Shown here in pieces: positions 35,841-45,262 of a stretch of DNA of 64,000 bases (the first letter of the stretch is position 1; the number at the start of each line of letters is the position of its first letter). The DNA is taken from NCBI GenBank assembly GCA_902570675.1, contig CACFYZ010000003.1, positions 1 through 64,000 of the forward strand, in the 5' to 3' direction. The notes beneath the pieces were generated by a model that did no database searches, was not told the origin of the DNA, and worked only from the letters and a program-made list of their open reading frames with translations. This DNA is from an uncultured Pelagibacteraceae bacterium. GTDB taxonomy: Bacteria > Pseudomonadota > Alphaproteobacteria > Pelagibacterales > AG-422-B15. Made by a program: the position numbers and the translations under genes.

Positions 35841-35917
35841 GGCGGGGTAGCTCAGTTGGTTAGAGCGGAGGAATCATAATCCTTAGGTCGGGGGTTCAAA
35901 TCCCTCTCCCGCTACCA
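35841..35917 (+). tRNA. tRNA-Met(CAT), elongator type
   Basis: A 77-base tRNA with GGCGGGG at the 5' end pairing with TCCCGCT (including terminal G-T pairs), D-arm GCTC/GAGC and anticodon loop ATCATAA (CAT). The T-loop is TTCAAAT and the CCA is encoded. The same G1-U72 layout and GCTACCA end are what I recall for alphaproteobacterial elongator tRNA-Met. It is neither initiator (no CGCGG start) nor clearly the lysidine tRNA-Ile2. Confidence 0.9.
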
Positions 35918-37035
35918 AACTTTGTTGATACATCTAAATATTCATTTATCTTATTTTTCCATGTATATTTTTCAAAAGCTAATTCTTTTCCTCTTCTTCC
36001 CAACTTTAAACACAATTCTTTGTCTGTTAATAATTTTTCTAAATTTTTCGTGATTTCATTCTGATTTCCTGAAGAACACAGTAAGCCAGTTTCATTATTT
36101 ATAATTGCATCAGAAATACCGCCGCTGTCTGACCCTAAAGAGGGTAAGCCATGAAATGCAGCGTCTATATATACCATTCCAAATCCTTCAACTGACTGCC
36201 CAACTTCTATAGGAGTCATTGCAAAAACATCAGATAAATCAAGCAAAATACTTTTCTCAGGTTCTGTTATCCAACCTAAAAATATAATATTTTTATTAAT
36301 ATTAAGTTTTCGCGCATAATCTCTTAAATTTTTTTCATAAGGCCCACTACCTGCTATGACATACAATAAATTAGGAAACTTATGAATTATTTCTGAAATT
36401 GCTTTGATTATAAATTTATGACCTTTTCTTTCCTCTAATCTTGCAAGAGTAACTATAACTGGTTTTTTTTGATTAACTAAATTTCTAATTTCTATAACTT
36501 CATCATCTTTTATTTTAGTTTCATAGAGATCAATACCAGGATGAATGATGCGAATTTTGCTTTCATCAATATCAAGGGAATCAATTATTAAATCTTTTGT
36601 ATAATTTGAATTGGCAATTACACTATAGGCTTTATTATAAGACCTTCTTATTCTTTTAAATTTATAATTCTTAATTCCATTAAAATTCTTACACTCTTTT
36701 TTTGGAATCTCTGTACCATGAGCAAGTACAATAATTCGATTAAAAGTAAAATTTATTGACTCAATACTTTTCCATGAATCTGCAAATATAGCTTCGACTT
36801 TATTCGTATGGACTATTTTCTTTAAATATCTAGCCTTCTGGATTCGCCTAATTGGTTTCCAGATATTGAACCTTTTTATTTTATAATTTTGATCATTATC
36901 AGATTTCTGCGTAGGACCATCTGCTAGAACTAAAACTTCTTTTCCTAAATTAGACAGTGCTTCTGCCATTCCTGTCATTAATGACTCTATACCACCTATT
37001 TTGGGAGCAAAACATTGAGTTGTGATAATGATCAC
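35896..37035 (-). CDS. Glycosyltransferase family 4
   Basis: A GT-B glycosyltransferase of about 379 residues. The N-terminal TTQCFAPKIGGIESLMTGMAEAL is the classical GT4 opening (glycine-rich loop). The nucleotide-sugar half has VTLARLEERKGHKFII, YVIAGSGPYE, FLGWI and EGFGMVYIDAAFHGLPSLGSDSGG. In this last block the second residue of the usual E-x7-E pair is aspartate. It probably builds exopolysaccharide or lipid-linked sugar and may serve the nearby export pair. Its last seven codons and stop lie on the complementary strand of the tRNA-Met 3' end. Confidence 0.83.
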   Translation of the reverse strand: MIIITTQCFAPKIGGIESLMTGMAEALSNLGKEVLVLADGPTQKSDNDQNYKIKRFNIWKPIRRIQKARYLKKIVHTNKVEAIFADSWKSIESINFTFNRIIVLAHGTEIPKKECKNFNGIKNYKFKRIRRSYNKAYSVIANSNYTKDLIIDSLDIDESKIRIIHPGIDLYETKIKDDEVIEIRNLVNQKKPVIVTLARLEERKGHKFIIKAISEIIHKFPNLLYVIAGSGPYEKNLRDYARKLNINKNIIFLGWITEPEKSILLDLSDVFAMTPIEVGQSVEGFGMVYIDAAFHGLPSLGSDSGGISDAIINNETGLLCSSGNQNEITKNLEKLLTDKELCLKLGRRGKELAFEKYTWKNKINEYLDVSTKFGSGRGI

Positions 37036-37045
37036 TGAGAATTAT

Positions 37046-37606
37046 TTATTCTTTCCATTTAATAGAGCATCCAATACTAGGAATTTGACTCTTAGGACCT
37101 TCACCTGTTTCAGAAACTTGAACCATTGCTTCTAAAAGTTCTTTTCTTGCGCCAGGAATAATCTCCATTTTAGATTCTTCAAGTCGACCTCTGTATTGAA
37201 GCTCATCTTTATTATTAAATCCAAAAAAATCAGGAGTACATACTGCATTATAATTTCTACCAACAATTTGAGACTCATCATAAATGTATGGAAATACAAA
37301 ATTATGAATATCTGAGAATAATTTCATATTATCAAAAGAATCTTCAGCTCCGTATTTCGGGTCATTAACGTCATTAGACATAACTGCAGCTATTCCAATT
37401 CCTTTATCTTTTAATACTGTAACATCCTCAACTATCCGATGTATTACTGATTTTACGTAAGGGCAATGATTACAAATAAACATGATAAGAGTACCATTAG
37501 AACCCCGAACATCATTGAATGTATAATATTTTCCATCTACTCCTATAAGATTAAATTCAGGAGCTTTCCATCCAAAATCACAAATAGGCGTTTCTAAAGC
37601 AACCAT
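37046..37606 (-). CDS. Thioredoxin-fold (AhpC/TSA-redoxin) protein
   Basis: A 186-residue thioredoxin-fold protein of the alkyl hydroperoxide reductase/redoxin superfamily. The redox site is FICNHCPYVKS (C-x-x-C), preceded by the redoxin-like APEFNLIGVDGKYYTFNDVRGSNGTLIMF. VCTPDFFGF has the cis-proline loop. There is no signal peptide, so it is cytoplasmic. The precise partner is unknown. It lies 10 bases upstream of the GT4 gene on the same strand. Confidence 0.78.
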   Translation of the reverse strand: MVALETPICDFGWKAPEFNLIGVDGKYYTFNDVRGSNGTLIMFICNHCPYVKSVIHRIVEDVTVLKDKGIGIAAVMSNDVNDPKYGAEDSFDNMKLFSDIHNFVFPYIYDESQIVGRNYNAVCTPDFFGFNNKDELQYRGRLEESKMEIIPGARKELLEAMVQVSETGEGPKSQIPSIGCSIKWKE

Positions 37607-37676
37607 AATTTTTCTTTCTATTGATTTAATATCTGGTTATCATGACTATATTTCTAACTAAACTAAAAAACAATAA

Positions 37677-38207
37677 ATGATCTATTCACTTGGTGAAAAA
37701 AAAATTAATAGAGATAATATGGATTTTTGGGTTGCGCCAAACGCCGCGGTTATTGGAAGTGTGATACTTAAGAAAAATTCAAGTATTTGGTTTGGAGCTG
37801 TTTTACGAGGAGACAATGATCCAATTATACTTGGTGAAAATTCAAATATTCAAGATAATTCGGTATGTCACACTGACGATGGAATGCCTTTGCTAATTGG
37901 AGACAATGTGACGATCGGTCATAAGGTAATTCTTCATAGTTGTTCCATAGGCAATAATTCACTTATAGGAATGGGTTCCACAGTTCTTAATAGAGCGAAA
38001 ATTGGTAATAATTGCTTTGTAGGTGCAAATACTTTAATTACTGAGGGTAAGGAATTTCCAGACAATTCACTGATTGTTGGATCACCAGGGGTTGTAAAAA
38101 GAGAATTGACTGATATGGAAAAGAAGATAATTGAACTTAGTGCTTTTCACTATGTTCAAAATATGAAAAAATTTAAAGATCAACTAAAAATTGATGAAAG
38201 TGATTAG
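37677..38207 (+). CDS. Gamma-carbonic anhydrase family protein (YrdA/PaaY-like)
   Basis: A left-handed beta-helix protein built of hexapeptide repeats (NAAVIGSVIL, SSIWFGAVLRGDNDPIILG, SNIQDNSVCHTD, NVTIGHKVILHSCSIG). The three metal histidines are in CHTDDG and IGHKVILHSC. It has 176 residues and ends with a C-terminal helix, as in YrdA and PaaY. Catalysis of CO2 hydration is possible, but many members lack measurable activity. It is immediately followed, with no gap, by the GMC oxidoreductase gene. Confidence 0.85.
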   Translation: MIYSLGEKKINRDNMDFWVAPNAAVIGSVILKKNSSIWFGAVLRGDNDPIILGENSNIQDNSVCHTDDGMPLLIGDNVTIGHKVILHSCSIGNNSLIGMGSTVLNRAKIGNNCFVGANTLITEGKEFPDNSLIVGSPGVVKRELTDMEKKIIELSAFHYVQNMKKFKDQLKIDESD

Positions 38208-39869
38208 ATGATAGATTTTGATTATATAATAGCTGGTGCAGGTTCGGCAGGATGCGTTTTAGCCAACAGGCTCTCAAGAGATCCAAACAACAAAGTACTC
38301 CTCATAGAGGCTGGGGGAACTACATGGCATCCATTTGTGAAAATGCCTGCAGGTGTACTTGAACTGATGTCAGGAGAAGGTGCCGGTAAATACTATAACT
38401 ATGGTTATTGGACTGAGGGTCAACCACACTTAAACAATAGAAAACTTTTTTTTCCTCGCGGTAAAGGTTTAGGTGGCTCTAGTAATATAAATGGGATGCT
38501 TTATGTAAGAGGGCATTCTCGAGACTATGATATCTGGAGGCAATTGGGTAATGAAGGATGGTCATATGAGGAAGTGCTTCCTTATTTCAAAAAATCTGAA
38601 AAAAACGAAAATGGAGCCTCTGAATATCATGGGAGTGATGGCGAATTAAGTGTTCAAAATCCTGTATTTGAAAATAATCCACTGCATAGATGTTTTTTAA
38701 ATGCAGGTAAGGAAGCTGGATATAAATACATAGAAGATATTAATCAGTATGATAATGAGGGTTTTGGACCTTGTCCTCAGACAATTTCAAATGGCTATAG
38801 AGCAAGTACGAGCTTTTCATTTCTTAATCCAGTAAAAGATAGAAAAAATTTAACAATTGCTACTAATTCGACAACCAACAAGCTATTATTTGATGGCTCT
38901 AAATGTGTTGGTCTTGAGTATATAAAAGGTAAAGAAATAATAAAAGCATATGCTGACAGAGAAGTCATTGTTTGCGGTGGGGCAATAAATTCTCCTCAAA
39001 TACTACAACTCTCAGGAATTGGTAAAGGGGACTATATAAAAAAATGGGGTCTAAAGGTTGTTGCTGATCTCCCGGGAGTAGGAGAAAATTTACAAGATCA
39101 TTTAGATGTATTATCTCACTACGAATGTACTCAGCCTGTAACAGAAGCTAAATATACTGCGGGTGGACTCGCTGTATTTCGAATGGCTACTATATTAACT
39201 CAATGGATGTTAACAAAAAAAGGTCCTGGAAACGACATTGGCTTGTCAGGAGTATCTTTTTTAAAAACAGACGATACATTAGATTTACCTGATATTCAGA
39301 TGCATTTTATAGGATCACTTTTGAAAGATCACGGTAAAACAAGACCAGACTCCCACGCATTTAGTAATCATGTCTGTATGCTTCGACCTGAGAGTAGAGG
39401 TTACATAGCACTGAAATCACTTGACCCAACAGTTCCTCCAATAATACAGCCCAATTATTTTGCTACGCAAAAAGATCGAGATACCCTTATTAAGGGTGTG
39501 CGAATGTCGCGCGAGATCATGAATCAGTCAGCTTTTGATGAATACAGAGGAAAAGAAATTACTCCAGGAGTTCATGTCCAGTCAGATAGTGAAATTGAAG
39601 AATTCATCAGAAGTGCTGCTGAAACTATTTATCACCCTGTTGGAACTTGCAAAATGGGTACTGATGAGCATGCAGTTGTTGATGACAGATTGAGAGTCAG
39701 AGGAGTCGAAAATTTAAGGGTTATTGATGCATCTGTAATGCCAACATTAATTGGAGGCAATACCAACGCGCCAACAATAATGATAGCGGAGAAAATTGCT
39801 GATCATATTTTAGGAAATGATTTTCTTCCTCCACAACACGTAAGTTATAAAGATCAAAACGCAGCATAA
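38208..39869 (+). CDS. GMC-family FAD oxidoreductase (choline/alcohol dehydrogenase-like)
   Basis: A 553-residue flavoprotein dehydrogenase for an alcohol or choline-like substrate. The FAD-binding YIIAGAGSAGCVLANRLS and LLIEAGG are followed by GKGLGGSSNINGMLYVRG (GMC signature 1), GGAINSPQILQLSGIG (signature 2), and a C-terminal YHPVGTCKMG with the catalytic histidine and GGNTNAPTIMIAEK. It resembles BetA, but the end also matches alcohol dehydrogenases of the AlkJ type, so choline is only one possibility. If choline is used, it would supply betaine aldehyde to the osmolyte island 30 kb away. Confidence 0.85.
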   Translation: MIDFDYIIAGAGSAGCVLANRLSRDPNNKVLLIEAGGTTWHPFVKMPAGVLELMSGEGAGKYYNYGYWTEGQPHLNNRKLFFPRGKGLGGSSNINGMLYVRGHSRDYDIWRQLGNEGWSYEEVLPYFKKSEKNENGASEYHGSDGELSVQNPVFENNPLHRCFLNAGKEAGYKYIEDINQYDNEGFGPCPQTISNGYRASTSFSFLNPVKDRKNLTIATNSTTNKLLFDGSKCVGLEYIKGKEIIKAYADREVIVCGGAINSPQILQLSGIGKGDYIKKWGLKVVADLPGVGENLQDHLDVLSHYECTQPVTEAKYTAGGLAVFRMATILTQWMLTKKGPGNDIGLSGVSFLKTDDTLDLPDIQMHFIGSLLKDHGKTRPDSHAFSNHVCMLRPESRGYIALKSLDPTVPPIIQPNYFATQKDRDTLIKGVRMSREIMNQSAFDEYRGKEITPGVHVQSDSEIEEFIRSAAETIYHPVGTCKMGTDEHAVVDDRLRVRGVENLRVIDASVMPTLIGGNTNAPTIMIAEKIADHILGNDFLPPQHVSYKDQNAA

Positions 39870-39872
39870 ATT

Positions 39873-42050
39873 TTGACTAAATTATTATTTGCATCTTTTG
39901 GTATAGCAATCATCTTTACCATCACTGTCGTGACGGTTAATCAATATAATACCAGAAATTATAAGCCAGAAATTTTTATTGAAATCGAAAAAAATTATTC
40001 TTACGAAATCAATCGAGATAAATTTGGTGTGCCACATGTTTATGGTGCTAAAGATAAAGATGCTGCCTTTGCCTTTGCTTTAGCGCAAGCTGAAGATGAC
40101 CTAGAGCATGTTGAAATGATGATGAAAATGTCTCGTGGAGAACTCTCAAATTTTACCATTAATTCAAATTCTATTGCTGCACTCTATACACTGATCACAG
40201 GCAAAGGAGATATTTTAGAAAACTTGGAAGCAATTGAGGGTGTCGAATTAGATTTTTTATTCAAGTTCTTTAATGTTAAAGAAACAGTAACACAGAAAAT
40301 TGACGAAATACCCAATGAGACCATAGAATATATCAAAGGCTACGCTGATGGTCTTAATTTTTATGCAGCAAAAAATCCTAATTTAGTTGACCAATCCTTG
40401 TACCCCGCAACAGTCAGGGATCTTGTAGCAGGAATGACATTTAGAATGCCTTTATTCTATGGAATTGATCATTCTATTTCTGAACTAATAAGTTTAATGG
40501 ATGATGAAGTCAAAGAAGTTGTTAGAGTAAATAACGCTCTTTCCAATAATCATGTTGTTGCCAGTATTAATTCATATTTCAAACCATCTGGTTCAAATGC
40601 CTTTGCTGTTGCAAAAAGTAGGTCACAAGATAATGAAACATTACTTGTTATTAATTCTCATCAACCTCTAACCGGCCCTGTTGCTTGGTATGAAATTCAT
40701 TTAAAAAGTGATGAAGGTTTGAATATTATGGGAGGCACATTTCCAGGATCTCCATTTATTCACGTTGGATTTAACGAAAACCTTGGGTGGGGTGCAACCG
40801 TAAACCAACCTGATTTAGCAGATATTTATAAATTAGATTTAAATCCACGTGACAATAATCAATATCTATTGGATGGAAAATGGGAAAATTTCAAAGAAAT
40901 TAATCAAAATTTTAAAGTAAAATTATTTGGACCTTTTAGTATTAACTATCCAATCCCGATGCATTATTCAAAACACGGTCCAGTACTAAAAGATAACAAT
41001 AAAGCTTATGCCTTAAGGTTTGTTGGTATGCATGATGTAAATCACTCAACCGCATGGTTAAAAATGAATAAATCAAAAAATTTAAGTCAATGGTTAGAAG
41101 CCTTAAAGATGCAAGAGATAGCTAGTCTAAATTTAGTTTATGCCGATAAAGAAGATAATATTTATTTTGTTCACAACGTAAAATCTCCAATACGTAATTC
41201 AAACTATGATTGGAAGAAAGTTTTACCTGGAAATGATAGTAGTTTGATTTGGATGGAGTTTCATCCTTTTGAAAATATACCTCAGATATTAAATCCAAGT
41301 TCAGGGTATATATTTAGTACTAACCAAAATCCTTTTTTTGTGACTGCCAATGAGAATAATCTTATGCCTGAAAATTATAATCCAACGATGGGCTTTCAAA
41401 CTAGAATAACAAACCGAGCATATAGAGCTTATGAATTACTCGATAAGGATACATCGATATCATTTAATGAAATCAGTCAATACAAGCACGATAACAAATT
41501 TTCTTATAACTCACGACAATATCGATTCATGAGTGAAATATTTAATCATAAATTCTCTGATAAAAAATTAATAAATGCACAAGAATTTTTAGCTGAATGG
41601 GACTTAGGAACAGACTCTAATAATTTACACGCTGCTTTTGGCGTTTGCATACTATCTCCTGAATGGTTAGCGGAAATAACGCGAGAACCTCAACCAGATC
41701 CTATTTTGACGTTTACAAATTGCGTAGACGAATTTTATAAAAATTTTGGCACACTAAGTATCAAGTGGAGTGAAGTTAATTTTCTCGAAAGAGGCTCAAA
41801 ATTAGTCCATATTCAAGGAGGTCCAGATGTATTACGAGCCATTTATGCTCCTAGGAGTGAGGATGGAATTTTAAAAGCGGTTGCAGGTGATGGACTCTAT
41901 ATACACTTAAAATGGGACAGAAACAAAAAACAGATTTCAAAAAGTATACATCAATTTGGCAGTGCTACGATGAATGTGAATTCACCTCATTACGATGATC
42001 AAATCAACTTATTTGCTAATGAGGAATTAAAGGATACTTTTTTTAATTGA
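39873..42050 (+). CDS. Penicillin acylase (S45) family N-terminal-nucleophile hydrolase
   Basis: S45 enzymes hydrolyse amide bonds in substrates such as penicillins, acyl-homoserine lactones or acylated amines, and are self-cleaved in the periplasm. The TTG-started 725-residue precursor has an N-terminal hydrophobic signal-anchor (KLLFASFGIAIIFTITVV). An alpha-chain part follows (NRDKFGVPHVYGAKDKDAAFAFALAQAEDD), and Ser241 in PSGSNAFAV is the new N-terminus of the beta chain. HQPLTGPVAWYEIHL and GFNENLGWGATVNQPDLADIY follow. It is three bases behind the GMC oxidoreductase gene. The substrate is unknown. Confidence 0.85.
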   Translation: MTKLLFASFGIAIIFTITVVTVNQYNTRNYKPEIFIEIEKNYSYEINRDKFGVPHVYGAKDKDAAFAFALAQAEDDLEHVEMMMKMSRGELSNFTINSNSIAALYTLITGKGDILENLEAIEGVELDFLFKFFNVKETVTQKIDEIPNETIEYIKGYADGLNFYAAKNPNLVDQSLYPATVRDLVAGMTFRMPLFYGIDHSISELISLMDDEVKEVVRVNNALSNNHVVASINSYFKPSGSNAFAVAKSRSQDNETLLVINSHQPLTGPVAWYEIHLKSDEGLNIMGGTFPGSPFIHVGFNENLGWGATVNQPDLADIYKLDLNPRDNNQYLLDGKWENFKEINQNFKVKLFGPFSINYPIPMHYSKHGPVLKDNNKAYALRFVGMHDVNHSTAWLKMNKSKNLSQWLEALKMQEIASLNLVYADKEDNIYFVHNVKSPIRNSNYDWKKVLPGNDSSLIWMEFHPFENIPQILNPSSGYIFSTNQNPFFVTANENNLMPENYNPTMGFQTRITNRAYRAYELLDKDTSISFNEISQYKHDNKFSYNSRQYRFMSEIFNHKFSDKKLINAQEFLAEWDLGTDSNNLHAAFGVCILSPEWLAEITREPQPDPILTFTNCVDEFYKNFGTLSIKWSEVNFLERGSKLVHIQGGPDVLRAIYAPRSEDGILKAVAGDGLYIHLKWDRNKKQISKSIHQFGSATMNVNSPHYDDQINLFANEELKDTFFN

Positions 42051-42087
42051 ACTTGTAGAAAAAAAATAAATATATAAAATTTTAGAT

Positions 42088-43653
42088 ATGTTATTACATG
42101 AGCATTTAGAAAAAGGCGCAGAAAAAAAACCTAATTTTTCTTTTTCTGAGTTTGAAAATAAAAGTTTGTCTTATCATGAGGCAAATTTACTAAGTAATAA
42201 GTTAGCAAACAAATTAGTTGACGAAGGTTTACAAGTTGGTGACCGTTTTGCATTTCTGGCAAAAAATTGTACTGAAATGGCAATTATGTATTACGCAGCT
42301 TCCAAAGTGGGAGTAGTGCCTGTGCCTCTTAATTATCGATTAGCAGATCAAGAATGGTCTTACATTATTAATGACTCGAAAGCTAAGCTTATAATCGTAA
42401 AAGGAAATGAATACGCAAATAGAATTAATATGATTAAATCAGAATTATTGGATGTAAAAAAATATGTTTCAATAGAGTTGGAAGAACCAATCAATGATTT
42501 TAGTGATTTTTATAATTGGATTTCAGATAGTTCAGAGACAAAACCAACAAGAAACGTCATCGAGGAAGACGATGTCTATCAAATGTATACAAGTGGAACA
42601 ACAGGTCATCCAAAAGGGGCAATTCTCCTTCAAAGAAATGTCGCAGCAAATATAAGGCAATATTTAGATAGACTAACTTTACCAAATCCATCAAGGACTC
42701 TTCTTGTAGCACCAATGTACCATGCTGCAGCCATGATTAATATGTGCGGTTGTATAGCACTTGGTGGAACAATTGTGATTCAAGAAGATTTTATTCCTCA
42801 AAATGTTGTTGATTGTTTAGCAAATGAAAAAATTACACATACAGTGCTGGTCCCTGCAATGATACAGGCCTGCCTTGTCTCAGTTCCCAATGTTGAAAGC
42901 AACGAGTATAGTAACTTAGATCAAATACATTACGGTGCTTCACCTATTGCTCCAGAGACACTCAAAAGAGCAATGGATGTATTTAAATGTAAATTCGGGC
43001 AGGGATTTGGGATGACAGAAACTGTTGCCGTAATCTGCCTTATGACGCCTGAGGAACATATTAGAGCGCTTAATGAAAAACCAGAATTACTTAAATCTTG
43101 TGGTAGGCCAGCAATTGATACTCAAGTTGAAATTAGAGATGATGACGATAATCCTTTACCAATTGGAGAGGTTGGTCAAATCTGTGCGAAAGGCCCTCAA
43201 ATTATGAAAGGCTATTGGAATAAAGATGAGGAGAGTCAAAAAGCACTTAAAGGTGGCTGGATGCATACTGGGGATGCAGGACGAATGGATGAAGAAGGAT
43301 TCGTATTTATACAAGATAGGATAAAGGATATGATTGTTTCTGGTGGAGAAAATATTTATTCTACTGAAGTAGAGGCAGCTTTATTTGCTCATCCAGATGT
43401 TTTAGATGCAGCCGTGATCGGAATTCCAGATGAAAAATACGGTGAGGTTGTAAAGGCCTGCATTGTTAAAAAAGAAGGATCCAAAATTAGTGAGGATGAT
43501 TTAATTAATTTTTGTAAAGATAGAATAGCGAGTTATAAAAAGCCTCAATCGATTGATTTCATCGATGAGGTGCCCAGAAATGCAAGCGGGAAAGTATTAA
43601 AAAAAGTGCTAAGAGAACCGTATTGGAAGGGTCAAGATCGTCAGGTAAGTTAG
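42088..43653 (+). CDS. Acyl-CoA synthetase (AMP-forming)
   Basis: An ANL-superfamily ligase that activates a carboxylic acid to its CoA ester. The P-loop MYTSGTTGHPKGA, motif QGFGMTE, motif GWMHTGDAGRMDEEGFVFIQDRIKDMIVSGGENIYSTEVE, and the catalytic lysine in NASGKVLKK are intact in 521 residues. Chain length or an unusual acid, such as 3-methylthiopropionate in DmdB, cannot be decided by eye. It follows the acylase gene after 37 bases and overlaps tldD tail to tail by four bases. Confidence 0.85.
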   Translation: MLLHEHLEKGAEKKPNFSFSEFENKSLSYHEANLLSNKLANKLVDEGLQVGDRFAFLAKNCTEMAIMYYAASKVGVVPVPLNYRLADQEWSYIINDSKAKLIIVKGNEYANRINMIKSELLDVKKYVSIELEEPINDFSDFYNWISDSSETKPTRNVIEEDDVYQMYTSGTTGHPKGAILLQRNVAANIRQYLDRLTLPNPSRTLLVAPMYHAAAMINMCGCIALGGTIVIQEDFIPQNVVDCLANEKITHTVLVPAMIQACLVSVPNVESNEYSNLDQIHYGASPIAPETLKRAMDVFKCKFGQGFGMTETVAVICLMTPEEHIRALNEKPELLKSCGRPAIDTQVEIRDDDDNPLPIGEVGQICAKGPQIMKGYWNKDEESQKALKGGWMHTGDAGRMDEEGFVFIQDRIKDMIVSGGENIYSTEVEAALFAHPDVLDAAVIGIPDEKYGEVVKACIVKKEGSKISEDDLINFCKDRIASYKKPQSIDFIDEVPRNASGKVLKKVLREPYWKGQDRQVS

Positions 43654-45098
43654 GCTGTAGCCGTGCCACCGACAGTCAAATTTTCAATTAACATTGTCGG
43701 CTGTCCAACACCAACTGGCACACTCTGACCATCTTTTCCACAAGTTCCTATTCCAGTATCCATTTTAGAGTCATTGCCTACCATTTTTACTCGGTTTAAT
43801 ACATCTGGACCATTTCCAATCAATGTGGCGCCTTTTACTGGATTTGTTACTTTTCCATCTTCAATTTTGTATGCCTCTGTGCAGGTAAATACAAATTTTC
43901 CACTTGTAATGTCTACCTGACCTCCGCCAAAATCAACAGCATATAAACCATTTTTAACAGTCTTAAGAATTTCTTCAGGGTGACGATTGCCCGAAAGCAT
44001 ATAAGTGTTAGTCATCCGAGGCATTGGAAGATGGGCATAACTTTCTCGTCTGCCGTTACCTGTGGGGCTAACGCCCATTAATTTTGAATTCAACCTGTCT
44101 TGCATATAGCCGGTTAATATTCCATTCTCAATCAACGTCGTACAGTTTGTTGGAGTACCTTCGTCATCAACACTTAATGAACCCCTACGAGAATCAATGG
44201 TTCCATCATCAACGACTGTAACTGACTTATCAGCAATTTTTTCACCCATTAAATTAGAGAATGCAGATGTTTTTTTTCTATTAAAATCGCCCTCTAGGCC
44301 ATGTCCTATTGCTTCATGCAGCAGAACACCAGGATATCCAGGACCCAATACAACATCCATTTCACCTGCAGGTGTATCAATTGAAGTGAGATTAATCTCG
44401 GCTTGATTTATAGCTTCATCAACTTGGTTTTGCCAATGAGAAGCTTCAAGAAATTTTGCATAATCAACCCTACCACCAGAGCCTCTGCTTCCATTTTCTT
44501 GCCGACCATCTTTTTCAAGAACGATAGAAATGTAAAGCCTAACTAATGGACGTAAATCTTCAATCATGATTCCGCCGGGCCTATAAATTCTCACAGCCTG
44601 CCACTCTCCATTTAGTGAGGCTGAAACCTGTTTTACATTAGGGTTTTTAGAACGAGCATATTCGTCAATTTTTTTTAGCACATCCACTTTTTCAGAGAAA
44701 TCTGTTTCATTGATAGGGTTAATTTCATGGTAAAGTTTTCTATTGGTTTTTGAAAAGTTTGCATTAAAGTTTGCATTATTGTCTTTAGTAATAAAGTTTA
44801 CAGTATCACTTGCTTTCCTTAATGAACTTTCATCTATGTCGGATGAGTGAGCATAACCTGAACTTTCGCCAGCAATTGCCCTTAAGCCAAATCCTTTTGA
44901 TGTATCAAATGATGCACTTTTTAATCTCTGGTCATCATAGACAAAACTCTCACTTTCACAGAATTCCATAAACAGTTCTCCATCATCTGCTTTATGTAAA
45001 GCGTCTGAGACTATATTATCGACCTTTTTATTGTCTAAATTGCTGCGGGTGAAGAATAGACTGTCGTTAGAGTGATTCTTAATTTTGTTATCATTCAT
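43650..45098 (-). CDS. tldD: Metalloprotease TldD
   Basis: TldD, with TldE/PmbA, forms a zinc protease that processes small peptides and antitoxins. The zinc motif HEAIGHGLEGD (H-E-x-x-x-H) lies mid-protein in VVLGPGYPGVLL. RRGSLSVDDEGTP, SYAHLPMPRMTNTYML and YAVDFGGGQVDITSGKFVFTC are conserved blocks. The 482-residue length is typical. The partner gene pmbA is not in the window. It is divergent from the cytochrome oxidase operon. Confidence 0.94.
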   Translation of the reverse strand: MNDNKIKNHSNDSLFFTRSNLDNKKVDNIVSDALHKADDGELFMEFCESESFVYDDQRLKSASFDTSKGFGLRAIAGESSGYAHSSDIDESSLRKASDTVNFITKDNNANFNANFSKTNRKLYHEINPINETDFSEKVDVLKKIDEYARSKNPNVKQVSASLNGEWQAVRIYRPGGIMIEDLRPLVRLYISIVLEKDGRQENGSRGSGGRVDYAKFLEASHWQNQVDEAINQAEINLTSIDTPAGEMDVVLGPGYPGVLLHEAIGHGLEGDFNRKKTSAFSNLMGEKIADKSVTVVDDGTIDSRRGSLSVDDEGTPTNCTTLIENGILTGYMQDRLNSKLMGVSPTGNGRRESYAHLPMPRMTNTYMLSGNRHPEEILKTVKNGLYAVDFGGGQVDITSGKFVFTCTEAYKIEDGKVTNPVKGATLIGNGPDVLNRVKMVGNDSKMDTGIGTCGKDGQSVPVGVGQPTMLIENLTVGGTATA

Positions 45099-45168
45099 AG
45101 ATTATAAAATATTATATTTAGTTTGTTATTACAAAATATATCAAGAAAACGCTGAAAACTAGCAAAAA

Positions 45169-45187
45169 TTGCGTCAAACTGTCGCAA
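45169..45187. promoter_or_regulatory. Imperfect palindrome upstream of the cytochrome oxidase operon (RegA/RegR-like site?)
   Basis: TTGCGTCA and TGTCGCAA flank a three-base spacer, giving a 19-base palindrome with one mismatch per arm. Its inner 15 bases match 12 of the positions of the published RegR box (GNGRCRTTNNGNCGC). The 164-base divergent gap it lies in is otherwise AT-rich. Such redox regulators control terminal oxidases in other alphaproteobacteria, but no regulator gene is visible here. Confidence 0.35.
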
Positions 45188-45262
45188 AATTATGAGTAGT
45201 TAACAGCATTTTAAGCAGTATATTAACTAGTAACTAATTAGCAAAATTCAATAAAATACTAA

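Noticed and set aside
35841-35917. tRNA with CAT anticodon as tRNA-Ile2 (lysidine type).
   Set aside because: The acceptor and D-arm sequence match what I recall of alphaproteobacterial elongator tRNA-Met, and the G1-U72 pair with a GCTACCA end is the same. Certainty would need a classifier such as tRNAscan with isotype models.
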